Position numbers and translations under genes: made by a program. From Hirudinaria manillensis (Eukaryota; Annelida; Clitellata; Hirudinida; Hirudinidae): a DNA stretch of 64,000 nt. The stretch spans positions 5,078,501 to 5,142,500 of the forward strand of contig CM067536.1 of NCBI GenBank assembly GCA_034509925.1, given 5' to 3'. The notes under the pieces were generated by a model. It worked only from the letters and a program-made list of their open reading frames with translations. It did not search any database and was not told where the DNA came from. How positions within the stretch are numbered: the first letter of the stretch is position 1; each line of letters opens with the position of its first letter. Below, in pieces: positions 1-12,500 of this stretch.

Positions 1-351
1 ATAAATATGATCATAATAAACTTCAAATATAAATTTACAATCACAAGTCATCAAACCTATTTCTTCAGTCGTCCGAACGATAAACCAATTCCTCGCACGT
101 CAACACCGACAAACCATCGTGCGTTAATAAAAAGATCAAATAGATTAATTAAACGTTAATTAATTAATCATTACGATGGTAATAGTTTCTATTGATGCTA
201 TAATTAAATACTGTTGACTGTCACGTTGAATGAAAACACGAGGTTTCCATTGAGTCCTAGTCCTGTTTGGTTGATCCTATTTCAGAGCCAAAGTGGCTTC
301 TCTATTTGAAGCGACCAACAGCTAAGCACTCGTCACAGACACCGCAGACAA

Positions 352-582
352 GCTCATCATTATTATCATTATTATTATTATTGTTATTATTATTATAATT
401 TTTCTATTATGACGACGACTATGATTATTATTATTATTATCATTATTATTGTTGCTCTTGTTGTTTTTGTTGCTGCTGTTGTGGTCATTATTATTATTAT
501 TATTATTATTATTAATATTACAATTATTGTATTATTTATTATTGTTGTTATTATTATTATTATTGTTGTTGTTGTTATTATC
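352..582. repeat. ATT/TTG trinucleotide microsatellite
   Basis: Long interrupted array of ATT units with TTG, ATC and GAC variants. It explains the hydrophobic open frames on both strands here. Confidence 0.9.
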
Positions 583-947
583 AAATATTCTTATCTCCGT
601 AACATCGTTTCTCTTACTAATAAGGACATCATTGTCACCAACAGCTGGCAGAACATCAGTGTAAAAGATACGTACAGCTGTATGTTATTGCTTTTCTTAG
701 CTTTGAAATTGAATTAAGTTTAAGTTAACGTTGCTTCAGCACTCATTAAACTTTCTCAGAGGTTGCTACGTTTTGAGGTAAGCAATTATAACAAGATGAT
801 GAATAGCTAATGAGGACTGAAAGTTCAATGCATGCACAAGGAAGCCGCACGAGTCGATCAATACACGACCTGGCTTCCTAGGAGATATCGATTTCATATC
901 CAACTTAATCATCTGCCGTCATCGCCAAAAGTACTTGAACTAAAATA

Positions 948-1020
948 ATAATTTATTATCATTATTATTATTATCATTATCATTATATTATTATTATTAT
1001 TATTAATTATTATTATTTAA
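948..1020. repeat. ATT-rich microsatellite
   Basis: Interrupted ATT/ATC array ending in a run of TTATT units. Confidence 0.85.
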
Positions 1021-1646
1021 GCGCGCATCCCTTAAATTTGTTTTTTACCAAAACATGTTGCATCTGGTCGCACGTGTTGTTGATAAACAAAACAGGCAAT
1101 CATTATGATGACGTCATTAGTGCTTTCTTAGAACATCATCTGATACCAGTTATGGTTCAATCAATTCCATGACAATCTCCAAGACTAATCAGATGGCATT
1201 TTGCATCTCATGAATATGCATGCTTACAAGCGTAAACATTGCCTAGAACTCTTACGACCCATTTCGATGTCACATTTCTCGAGCAAACATGAAATTATTT
1301 CATCGACTCCATTAACAATTCGTTGCCAGTACTAACATTAACTAACATTTTAAAAGAAACGGATTTATTGTGATTAAATTATGATTTTCGGTGAATTTTC
1401 CAGTTGATGGACATCAATCAATCAATCAGAAATAAATATACCTCTCAACAAGTACATTCATATTCTTCGGTTAAAACATCACAAACAAACGTCGACGTGT
1501 TAGAGCCGATGATTGGCATAAAATGGCTTAAAAAAATCTCTCACAAACATGTTAGATTATGTCGTGTGATTGTGGCACGTTTAGCTTAATTATCACGAAA
1601 ACATAATTAATTAATCATCGAGTCTTTAACCTGAGACGGAGGTGCC

Positions 1647-1703
1647 ATGCAAATTAGTGCAACGTTACTCATCGCGACCGTCTCTTGTCAAATTCTCACA
1701 TCG
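1647..1703 (+). CDS. Possible first coding exon encoding a signal peptide
   Basis: An ATG at 1647 opens 19 codons reading MQISATLLIATVSCQILTS, followed at once by a consensus donor (TCG|GTGAGT). The composition is signal-peptide-like: a short polar start, a hydrophobic core (ATLLIATV) and small residues near the end. Upstream sequence is slightly less AT-rich than its surroundings. No downstream partner exon was recognised, so this may be chance. A secreted or membrane protein gene running rightward is the natural reading if it is real. Confidence 0.2.
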
Positions 1704-2172
1704 GTGAGTCTGAATTTAATTAAAATTAAAAAAAAATCTGCACGGGAAATAAATTTTAGAAAAGAATTATGGCAATTAGTCAATCATGGCGTTAAAGCGA
1801 AACTGTTTTCATTGGCCGATTAAAAACACCCGAACGCAATCACTCCTGTGTGTGTTTTTATTTTGCTGAAAGGAGCATTTTTGCGATCTCGTTTCTAGCA
1901 CTCGAAAAAACAACCGGTAAAAACAGCCGCTGACGTATCAGCTGGCATCTTTCGATTTGCTCGAAGTGAAACAGGTTTACGACTCGAAATAAATAACCTA
2001 ATTTAAACCTGCCGTTGAGTACGTCTGACTTTGATCGTAATTATGATTATATAATTAATTGAAATTATATTAAACATGTAGCAAAGGGACTACTTAATAC
2101 TTAAAATATAATATGATATATAATATAATATGTTATAGCAACAGATGGATTGATAACATAATGAAAACTAAC

Positions 2173-3151
2173 CATTGATTTGCTTCATAGATGCCATCAC
2201 ATGGATCCATAATGTCAGCTTTTTCTGGCTGAGACAAAAACTTGTTGATTCTGTTCAGTACTGGCTTCAATTTGGCACTATCAACACTTTCACATGACCC
2301 CTGACTTTGCCTCATTAGGGAGGCACACTTGTCTGATGGCCTATGCAATGGTTTGTCAAAGGTTGTCGTGGGCGAGTTGTCAACATTTGCGATGATGTCG
2401 ACGGAACGCCACGAGGATTCTTTTGTCTCCGACATTTCTGAGGATATTTGGGTTGAATATTTTACATGATTTGATGAAATGCTTTCCTGAAGACTGAATT
2501 CCTCTTTGAACTGGTGTCCTGCAATGCATACTCCCATTTTGGAATTGTAGGACTCGTTGAGAGCGTTCAAACAATCGATCGGACAGTCCATGAAATCGAT
2601 TGTAGAATTGCATGTTTGTCTGAAAAAAATGTCATCGTTGATGGATTTTTTGAAGGACTGAAAGTCATCCTCGTCACTAAACAATGTCCCGTTGACCTCA
2701 TGTTGAAAATCATGGGACAGGTTTGAAATTTGGCAAATGCCGTGATCGGCTTCTGTTTTGTCTTCGACGTCGTAAGAATCGAAGGACACTTTACGAAGGA
2801 AGGTTACTGTCGCAACTTCCCGTTTGCTGCCGGGAACGGACAGGAATCCCTGGATGTCGGTGCAGTCCGACAGGAAGCTCCGATGTCCTGAAAATCCTTC
2901 CATAATTCCTGGATTCATTGCAAACTGTCGAACTATGCGAGCCGAACGATCCTTGAGAAGTTTGTATGTTTTGGGCTTGAAACTCAAGTGAGCTGAACTC
3001 AAGAACTTCTTAGCCCGAGGCGAGGTCGAATTTTCTAGACTCGGATCTTCTCCTAAACCGTTTGGCGGACTCCCTCTCCGAACGTTCTTTCTTTTACATG
3101 GAAGTTGGTTGTTGGCTTTTATAGAAGATGATTCGCTGCTTGGTAGGGTTT
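2173..3151 (-). CDS. Internal exon of an unrecognised minus-strand gene
   Basis: Open for about 326 codons, bounded by a good acceptor (tctttccag before 3151) and a good donor (AATG|GTTAGT at 2173/2172). The phases are 1 nt carried in and 2 nt carried out. The product is hydrophilic and Ser/Asp/Lys-rich. A basic stretch near the start (CKRKNVRRGSP, then SPRAKKF) could be a nuclear localisation signal with S/TP sites. The middle is acidic, and the end (KPVLNRINKFLSQPEK) is amphipathic. No catalytic motif, membrane span or repeat was seen. It could be a cell-cycle or chromatin regulator with a disordered N-terminus, but that is inferred from composition alone. Flanking exons were not found. Base composition is clearly less AT-rich than the neighbours, which supports real coding. 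Confidence 0.6.
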
Positions 3152-3440
3152 CTGGAAAGATTAGAATATCATATCAGAAAAAGGCTAAAATCAGATAACA
3201 ACAATCAATCTATTCTTTATTTAATTGAAATAACATGTTATTTAACGTTATTTAAATGTTTAAAAATGAATCAAACGCTCGATTAATAATCAAATAATAA
3301 AGAAAAGTAATAATTTAAAACCATTAACAAATGACAAAACATGATTGCCTAATTGATTGAGCAGAAGATTCAAAATGCGCGCAACACCGATTAAAAGTAG
3401 TCCAGACTTAACAGCTCGAAAGACAAGCAACTACATACAC

Positions 3441-3486
3441 AAATATATGTATATATATACATATATATATGTATGTATGTATGTAT
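3441..3486. repeat. ATAT/ATGT microsatellite
   Basis: Alternating TA run passing into ATGT tetranucleotides. Confidence 0.85.
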
Positions 3487-5959
3487 GGAGTGCGCAGTGA
3501 CGATTGCTTTATTGGATGTTCGCCAACAGAAAGACAGACATGAATTATCAATTCACCACGTACATTAACCCATCAATTCACAACACAAAGTTGCGATGGA
3601 TCGCGTCGGGTGCTGTCAATGTGCTAAATAATAATATAATAATATAATAACAATAAGCCTCAATTAGTCTCAACGCTCGGACAATGCGCAGAAAAATCTG
3701 CGTTGAATGACAACCATAATTTCGAAAATAAATTTGCTACAAATTTAAAAGTTAAAGAAAGCCATCGAGGAACCTGGATATTACCAGGGTTACGACTAAT
3801 ACTTTGTGCTAACGCCGAAATGCAATATTCGTACGTTGGCTTTAGAAAACCCAAACAATAGCAAACCGAAAGGTTTTCAAACCTTTTCCCGGATTGTTGG
3901 TACTGTTTTTCGGTAGTCTCATGATTTCTGGAAAATCGTAGATGAAAATGACTTGTTCACTACTCGGGAGCGGAGTATAAATTGTTTACCTGTTCTAGAA
4001 AGACGTAAATATTCTTGGTATGGAAACCTAATAGGAGGAGATAAATCTTTCTTCTGTTCGATTAAAAATACTCAAACATTAAAAGTTGTGCTTTAAAATA
4101 CAACTTTCGACCGAAACTGATGCAATCTAACATTTTCTATGAAAGCTGCAAAAGCTGCTCAAAGCAACCTTTGTGCACAAATGTCTCACCTGCATGAATT
4201 TTATGTGCGGGGCTGTTGAGATTTCAACTTTAAACTCTTACATTGAGTTCTACTTTTTCAGATAATCTTTCCTTTCGCCCATTATCGTCTTCTTAATTCA
4301 TTTAATAAGATTTCCAAACGATCATGCGTTCCATTTTTAAAATGTGGCTACACAACAACATTAATTTACAGCTATCAAATAAGATGATGCATCGTTAACT
4401 TTCTTTCAGCGTTGCCTGCGTATAACCTGGAGGCATGCAAATTTAATTTCTTAATTCGTATGGAATTGTTTTGAATTTAACACTTTCCGAGTAGTTAAAC
4501 GAAAGAATTGACAAATATCTACACAAATACATAGATGCATAGCAAGACGTTTTATTTAATCAGCAAAATATCATCGGTTTCGAAGAATAAGAGGTTGTAT
4601 CCGAACCTCTAAGATATTATGATATTGTGAAATGCAATGATATATTTATATGCATCTAACAATGTATATGTTGCCATATGCATCTATGAGAAAATTATTG
4701 GTTTTTTAGTGGTTTTCAAACCGTGCTTACGCTGAACAAATTCCACGGTTGTGTCTCCTGAAACTGAATCAATACATTAAAAAAAATCCAGTAAAAACCA
4801 TGGTTTCTTTTTACATTAAGTAATAATTTATAATATTCATAATTTATAAATTTATGACGTAATTTCAATTTGGCTATTTCTGGCGCTAATAAACTTAAGT
4901 GGTTATTTTTTAAGCGTTGAAGTTGGAGTTGAGTTCAAAAGGATCTCGAGGATGGCTCAGTGGTGGCAAACATAACAGCGGTTCAATTACAATTAAATAA
5001 TAATAACAATAATAATAATAATAATAATAACGGTTATATTAAATCAGTAGTATGCTATTGATGTAGAATATACAATTATAACTGTTTGGTTAAGAGATCA
5101 CGATTAGTTTCGAGAGGGTCACATTAGAATCGAGTCACATTAGATCATCAGGACACGTAAAAATCCAATTCTTCTGGCACGTTTTAAATCAATCAATTCC
5201 TATTAAATGGAGTTCTGTAAATTGAAATCGTCATTCGAATGGATTTGAGATTATGATAATCGGTGTTGCGCAATCAAGTGGGCCTCTTGTAAGCATTTGA
5301 AAAGACATAATTGAGAAAACATTAAAAATCAAATTCGGAATTGAAGCATCAGCGTCTTATTTGAATAGATTCGATGCATTTAGAATGTAGAATCATTCAA
5401 AATGGTAAATCCATTAAGCCAATTAAGTGAAGTGTATGGTTACATAATTATAATCCTAAAATAATAATAAATACTTTGTAACAATATTAATATTAGCGAT
5501 GACAATAACAACAACAATAATAATAACAATGTTGATGGTGATATTTTAAAACGGTTTTGTTTACAATGGTGCACCGTTTTAATTATAATTAGTAAAATGA
5601 CCAATCACATTTTAAAAAAAATTGGCAAATAATAAGATGAAGTATAAACACAGGTATTGCAGGTAATTGATGAGTCATGTGCGAGTGCATTTGCAAGTGC
5701 ATGAACGCACGAATTTCCGTTGAAAATGAATGGACTGTTATTGTTGTGGCCAAAAGTCAAAATAATGTAAAAATTGGATTGGGTGAATTTTGGAACCAAT
5801 ATGGGTATATCGAATAAATGAGCGTATGTACAGTTCTCATTTTGAGACGATAGTGCTTATAAAGATTCTATTTCAGACTTTCATAGAGGAACTTAATATT
5901 ATTATATATTAATTTAATAAATATTACAACCTCCATTTCATATATTACGATCATGGTAA

Positions 5960-6232
5960 ATGCCCTCCAATCAACCAGATATTGGAGGAGTTTATGATTT
6001 TTTTTCCTGCTTGTTTCCTAGTAACCTAAGAAGTTGCTTTCGCAAGAGTAGACATCAACGTTTATTCGCCAATATTTGCCACAACGAGTGCCTGTATTTT
6101 GGTACCGTCCGTAATGGGTTGCATGGTTATGCAATGCTTGGGGGAGCACAGGTCTTAGAGTCCATTAACCAGTGTAATTCCCTAAAAATTGAGCAGAAAG
6201 AACCAAGTTCAGCAAGGCTAGCAAAAAATTAA
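5960..6232 (+). CDS. Unrecognised 90-codon open frame
   Basis: A plus-strand frame of 90 codons beginning MPSNQPDIGG with five cysteines and mixed, non-repetitive composition. It matches no family I recognise, and there is no convincing splice site or promoter context. It may be chance or a repeat-derived fragment. It is listed because it is the only non-low-complexity frame of this size between 3.2 and 7.4 kb. Confidence 0.12.
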   Translation: MPSNQPDIGGVYDFFSCLFPSNLRSCFRKSRHQRLFANICHNECLYFGTVRNGLHGYAMLGGAQVLESINQCNSLKIEQKEPSSARLAKN

Positions 6233-7261
6233 AAAAATTTTGCAGGTTAGGACCAGACGACTGTGTTTCTGCAAGTGGCACCAAAATAGAATCAAAAGTC
6301 GTGCTCGTAAACAAGACTGTGTCGTGGCATGCAAACCCCAGCAAATAAAACTATTGCAGTAATTTGTTAATTATTGTATGAAATTATCCTATGAAAGAAA
6401 TGCCATTAAGAACTTTATCACCTCAAAATAACTTAGAAAATCTTATTTTGAAAACAATGCCTCTTAAGAACTCTTACAACCCCTTATAATAAATGATTGT
6501 GATATTGCGATGATCACTTGATCCAATTGAAACGTATTCAAGGGGATCCAAGGAGATCTGGAAAGTTATTCCGAGGCAAGCATTTGAATATTTCTGTTTA
6601 TTTTGATGGAATAAATCAAATGAATAATTTCATCTTTTCACGTTTTTTGATAATTACATGGATGGACACTTCAATGAAACACCAATAAAAATAACGAACT
6701 TCCAAGAACATCTTTCAACAATAAAAGCTTCCTTCATCATCATCATCCTCGTCGTCACCATCATCATTATCATCGCCACAAGTTACATGAAATCCAAGTA
6801 CAGGAGATTCAATAGAACACAAAGGATTCAAACGTTCTGATTGGCGAGGAATGAAAGTAAACGACACGACAAGGACGCGAGATAGGTTTCCGATTGGATG
6901 GAATGGATGACCTTGAATAAATTATGAGCGACCTTGTTGCGCAATGGTGTGGCACACACAATCTCTGCACGAGATTGGTGTTCATAAATAAAAATATGAC
7001 AATTTGGTAATTCGAGATGCTTTTAAATCCTTAAAAAAGTGCATTTTACCAAACTAAATCTTACAATGTACAACTTATGAATCATAACCACCATCGTCGT
7101 CGTCGTCATCATCATCCTCATCATCAGGAGTATCGGGAGTAGCACGGAGATTTGAGTCGACAAAGTACAAAACCAAGGACGAGAAAGTACATTCCACTTA
7201 AGAACCGCTCTCGAGTATGCACGACACAACATGAAGATGAAAGGATACATTCATAAGCACA

Positions 7262-7291
7262 AATAATAATAATAATAATAATAAAAATAAA

Positions 7292-7330
<39 letters not shown>
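7262..7330. repeat. AAT microsatellite
   Basis: About 23 AAT units with one AAAAT interruption. Confidence 0.95.
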
Positions 7331-7332
<2 letters not shown>

Positions 7333-7797
7333 AATTGTTAAGTTTGAACTCACAGGCAATAAATAGAAAGTAAGGTCGCGCGTTCCACAACGTAAAGTTA
7401 GGAATAAAGTTTGGCTCAAGTGACGCTATGTACACGAAGGAGACAATTTGGCAAAACAAGCACAGATCGTCCTCCAACCATCAACTGCTTGCCACCATCA
7501 ACCATCTGACAACCACCCTTTCTGCCACCAACCACCCTTCCTGCCACCAATCACCTTTTCTGTCCACTGATGCTACTTTTTTTTGGCCTAAACTCGAAAC
7601 CAAGGAACGACCAAAGACAAATACACCATAATACACCATAACATACCATAATACGCATAACTAATCCTGGCCCGTCGGCACGAACTTTGCGAAGCACGAC
7701 AGACGTCCTCTCGAATGCGACTTTCCCCGACGTCCGGTCGGAGCACTATCCCAAAAACATGAAAAGAAAACGAGTCGCCGGCGCGAATCTCCGCGCA

Positions 7798-9431
7798 TCA
7801 CCGAAATTGATTTTTGCTTTGAGCGGAAAGTTTAGAATCCGCGGACCTGTTTTTTAGGCGAGGGGACTGGGAGTGGATCTTGCGAAACATGTCGAAGAAC
7901 TTGTTGTCAGGGAAAATGGTTTGCAGGAGACCCTCGAATATGACGTACACGAGCCTGCGGTTGAGTCGCTGATGTTGGAACATGTTGAAGACCAGCATCA
8001 CTCCTTGCCTCGTGTTCTCGGAGCCGACCAGGTGCTTCAATTCGTCTGCAACCAATCAATCAATTATAATTTATTAGCAGTTTCGATCGCTCAGAAATAT
8101 TTCACAAAATGGCAAATGACGCAACGTATTTAAAAGAGGGACGTCATGGCATTGGAAATCTTGCTGGTAATAAATTTTGTGCTTCAAACTTTGTGATGTT
8201 GTGAAATGAACGAAAGCTTTTTAATTGTGCATTTGCGCTGTTGCGGCGACCGACATAAAAAATAACACATTTATTACACTCAAGAAACAAGAGCAAATTT
8301 GTTTCATCATTACCATCACCAGCATCATCATCATCGTCATCACCTGATAGACTTGCATAAAGTTTAGTTTTGCAGACAACCCTGGTTCTCATCTTAGTGT
8401 TGTAGTCTCTCAATGCCCCTCCTTCTGCCAGTTTCCCTCCAGGCCAAAAGGTGTCCCTGTGATGATGATGGTGATGATGACAATGGCAGTGACATTTCAA
8501 ATGACATTTAGAAACATTACAGAAACATAATTCGTAGTTATACATATATTTTTTTATTTCTAAAGGTAGACAATAAATAACATCTCAAGTATATCATAAA
8601 TAACGAGTCTTGAGCAACAAATAAAAATTAGGCCCCCCCCCCATCTGTGACTACTCATAAACTTTCTCTTTTGTCAGAATTTTTTTTTGCGGAGAACGAA
8701 CAAGCGCTGAAAGCTTGGCCTGCACAACCGATTAGGATATGTATCTATGTATTCTACATATACATTATTACACATCAATCTATTAATACATTGCTCTGCT
8801 TTAACAAGCTCTTATGAGCAATAAACAATAATAATAATTAACATAATAATAATGGCTGAGTTTATTTAAAAGAAAAGAGAGCAAAGAACTAAAAATAAAA
8901 AATGTCCAACCGGACACCCACCTGAAGAGTTTAAAATACTCTGCAATTTGATCGGGAGATGTGAAGTAAGCAACGTTGTCGATGATTTTCCTTGTTTTTG
9001 GAATTGATTAATAAATGAAAAATTGTAAACAACAGCTAATGATAACTTAATAATTCATGTAATAATTAATTCTTATCAATAATTATCAATAACATCATCA
9101 TCATCGTCTTGGTTAGCAGTTGAAAATAATTATAATTAAATTATTTTCGAATGAATTAGTAAATTGTTTGTAATTGATAAGGGCAAACTTAATGACCCTA
9201 GCAATATCACCATTGATTCATATCAATATTATTAATAACATCATCGTCTCAGTTAATATAGAAGCCATAGAAGTATGCAGACCTATTGATGCTGTCCCCA
9301 AACATTGTTTTCGCGATTTGTTGAAGCATCGCAACAATCCTCCTCCTCAGCCATTGGTTCCTGTTTTTGAGGTCAAAAATCTCGTCCATGAGAAGCAACA
9401 TGATGTGCAGTGGTATGCTGTCCTCACCACC
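7798..9431 (-). CDS. SNX13: SNX13 C-terminal nexin-domain exons and stop
   Basis: Exons 9283-9431, 8922-8990, 8344-8456 and 7798-8045. Signature blocks are IPLHIMLLLMDEIFDLKN, RNQWLRRRIVAMLQQ, IIDNVAYFTSPDQIAEYF, RDTFWPGGKLAEGGALRD, MRTRVVCKTKLYASLS and DELKHLVGSENTRQGVM, then VFNMFQHQRLNRRLVYVIFE and LLQTIFPDNKFFDMF. The protein ends in a basic Ser/Lys-rich tail (SADSKLSAQSKNQFR) at the stop codon at 7798. Phases match at every junction (2+1, 2+1, 1+2). An 8.3-kb intron separates this block from the PX exons. Confidence 0.93.
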
Positions 9432-9494
9432 CTTCGGAAGGAAAGACATACTTATTAAGCGTTTGTATCGTGGTGATTGCTACTATGACTATCC

Positions 9495-9529
<35 letters not shown>

Positions 9530-12500
9530 CTAACGATCTGACACGTCGAAATGGAAGTCCAGAATAAACAAAGTCATTGACAAATGCAGAAAAGATCTAG
9601 CCACCATAAAACAATAGAAAAAAGGCAAGACTAGCCAAAAAGTCCAAAGCAAGGTGACAGAATTGTGTGACAAGTCAGCAATGAGCCTGGAAAAAATCGA
9701 CGAGCTTGAGAACAACATCAAAATGAAACTGCAAGCCAAGGCACAAAGAGTAAGAAGATATAGTAACCGCAGCGCACAATTTCAACAAAATAGACTGTTC
9801 TACAAAGATCAAAAAAGATTCTACAGGGAGGTCAACAAATGTCAAATTCGGGTCCAACAACCTCCTCATCCCTGCGAACTGGAAGAATTCTGGAAAGAAA
9901 TATTGGAGAAAGAAATAAACCACAACCACCAGGCAGATTGGATCCTAGAAGAAAAAATGGCACAAGAACGCCTTCAGTCTGACACATGGAGAGACTTTGA
10001 CACGTTCGAACTGACGAAAATACTCTCAACCACACAGAATTGGAAGACACCGGGTTTGGATGGAGTCCATGGGTTCTGGGTAAAATATTTGGTGGCGTTG
10101 CATAATCGGTTGATGTGTGTTTACAACGAGATAACGAAAAACCCAGCAAGTATACCAGAAAGGAATCACCTTCCTCTTACCAAAGACAGAAAATGCTACT
10201 CACCCAAAAAATTACAGACCAATAACCTGCTTGCCAATATTATATAAAATTTTGACTTCCCTAATAGCAGAAAGAATTTATGGACACCTCAAAAACAATA
10301 ACATTTTTCCAGAAGAACAGAAAGGATGCACGAAAAAAAGTAGAGGATGTAAAGACCAATTGTTAATAAGTCAGATGGTGGTACAACATGCAAAGAAATT
10401 TAAGAAAGATTTGAGTATCACATGGATAGACTATAAAAAAGCATTTGACAGCGTTCCACACTCTTTGATCCACCAAATTCTAGAAATTTATAAAGTAAAT
10501 AACATCATCAGAAATTTTATTCAACAGGTGATGGCTACATGGAAAACTAGCATGAATCTGGGAAGGAAGTTGGGAAGGAAAACATAAAAACTGGAAAAAT
10601 CAACATCAAAAGAGGAATATTCCAAGGAGATTCACTGTCACCATTATTGTTCTGCACGATTTTAATACCACTGTCGAATTTGCTTAGAAAAAATGGGGAA
10701 GGAGGATATACAATTCATGGACATAACATCAGCCATCTGCTATACATGGATGACTTGAAATTATTTGCGACCAGTCGCGAGCTCATGAAAAAGAGTTTAA
10801 AAATTGTGGAGGACTTTAGCACGGATATCAAAATGGAATTTGGCATCGAAAAATGCGCCACCATCGAAATTAAAAACGGAAACATCACACAAGGAAGAAG
10901 CATTGAACTATCAACTCCCCTCCATATTAGATCCCTCGAAATTGATGAATATTATAAATACCTTGGAATGGACGAAAACAACGGATTAAATGACAAATTA
11001 ATAAAACTGAACACAAAAAAAGAATATTTCAGGAGATTGAGAACAATTCTGAAGACCCAACTCAACTCAAGAAACAAGATTACAGCCGTCAACAGTTGGG
11101 CAATACCAATACTTACATACGGTTTTGGAATAATCCGCTGGTTAAAAACCGAAATTGAGAAGATGGATAGGAAGACAAGAAAGACCTTGACAACCTACGG
11201 AATGCACCATCCCAGAGCTGATGTACAGAGACTTTACATGAAAAGGAAATGTGGCGGTAGAGGACTCCTCGAAATCTGGACAACATATCAACAAGCAATA
11301 ATAGGCCTCTCAGAATACATAGAAAAAGATAATAGCAAACTCATCCAACTAGTTAAGCTGGACGACGATCCCAAAAAGAAACACTTGGTGACAAGTGAAG
11401 CAAATAAAATTCGAAATAAATATAAGATGGAGATCTGCACTGACACAAAAATCACTGATGAAAATAAGAAAAGCTAGAAAACATCAAGAGTAAACCCCTG
11501 CATGGACAATTTTTTAGAAATATGGAAAAGCCATGGGTTAGCAGAGAAATGACTGCTTCATGGCTCAACAGAAGTGGGATGAAAGGAGAAACAGAAAGTC
11601 TCATCATTGCTGCCCAGGATCAAGTTCTGAAGACAAGGTATTACCAAAAAAACATCCTGAAACAAAATGTTAGTAGCACATGCAGGCTCTGCCACAAGTC
11701 AATAGAAAGTATTAGTCATGTTATTTCAAGATGTCAGGTGCTAGCCCCAACAGAATATACCGAAAATAAACGAATAATAATAATAATAATTATAATAATA
11801 ATAATAATACATAGAGGATACATATAAATAATTAGGAATGGAACAAGCAGTAAACATGGTGTAATGAAAGAGAAAGTATTTTTAAAGAAAGAGAAATTTT
11901 AATTTTTACAGAGTTAAACAGATCTTGAAGAATAAAATTATAGTCATCAATAGCCTCGCAATGCCCGTGCTAAATTACAGTTTTGGTATCATCAATTGGA
12001 TGAGATCAGAATTACAGCAAATGGACAGGAAAACTCGAAAGATGCTAACCATGTATGGAGCTCACCACCCAAACCTAGATGTTGACAGACTATATACTTT
12101 GGCAGAAAGAAAAGAGGGAATGCACTTATCAGTATAGAAAACTCATTTGAAAAACCATAGTAGGTCTAGAAAACTACATACAGTAATTACATTGTATTAT
12201 TCATTTATCTATCCATATTTAAACTATTGTAATTTAATTTGGGCTTGTAACTACTCAACTTGCTTAAAACCCTTACTTAATCTTCAGAAAAAATTCTTAC
12301 GTGTTGCCCTTTGTTTGCCATATAATTCTCATACCGATTATGCATTTACAAATTTAAACATACTTAAAATTCATCAAATTAATAATTTCCATTTGGCCAT
12401 TCTCATGTATAAAGTAGATCATCACATGCTGCCTCGTCTTTTCGATAGCTTGTTTTCTAAAATATCCTCCTTATACAAATACTCTGTTCGAACGTCTAAT

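Larger units (their letters stand above)
1..2172. other. AT-rich flank with simple repeats, no firm gene
   Basis: No confident coding region was found here apart from a possible signal-peptide exon at 1647-1703. The stretch is dominated by A/T runs and by ATT/TTG and ATT/AATT arrays at about 352-582 and 948-1020. The open frames in those arrays encode only runs of Ile, Leu, Val and Thr, so they are artefacts of the repeats. Downstream exons of the minus-strand gene at 2173-3151 could lie here or beyond the left edge; none was recognised. Confidence 0.6.
3152..7797. other. Intergenic or intronic AT-rich DNA between the unknown exon and SNX13
   Basis: Contains an ATGT/ATAT array (3441-3486), AAT arrays (about 4996-5030 and 7262-7330), a CCAACCAC-type minisatellite (about 7480-7575) and several ATC/TCG runs. 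Short open frames, such as the 60-codon one at 6658-6840 with a poly-Ile membrane-like stretch, fall on ATC repeats. The first 200 bases left of the SNX13 stop codon must hold its 3' UTR; no AATAAA was seen close by on the minus strand. Confidence 0.5.

Noticed and set aside
393-717. Overlapping hydrophobic open frames on both strands
   Set aside because: They are translations of ATT/TTG microsatellites (runs of Ile, Leu, Val, Thr).
6658-6840. 60-codon frame with an apparent transmembrane helix
   Set aside because: The hydrophobic stretch comes from a TCATCATC repeat; there is no family match and no gene context.
7873-8133. Plus-strand frame of 86 codons
   Set aside because: Antisense shadow of the last SNX13 exon.
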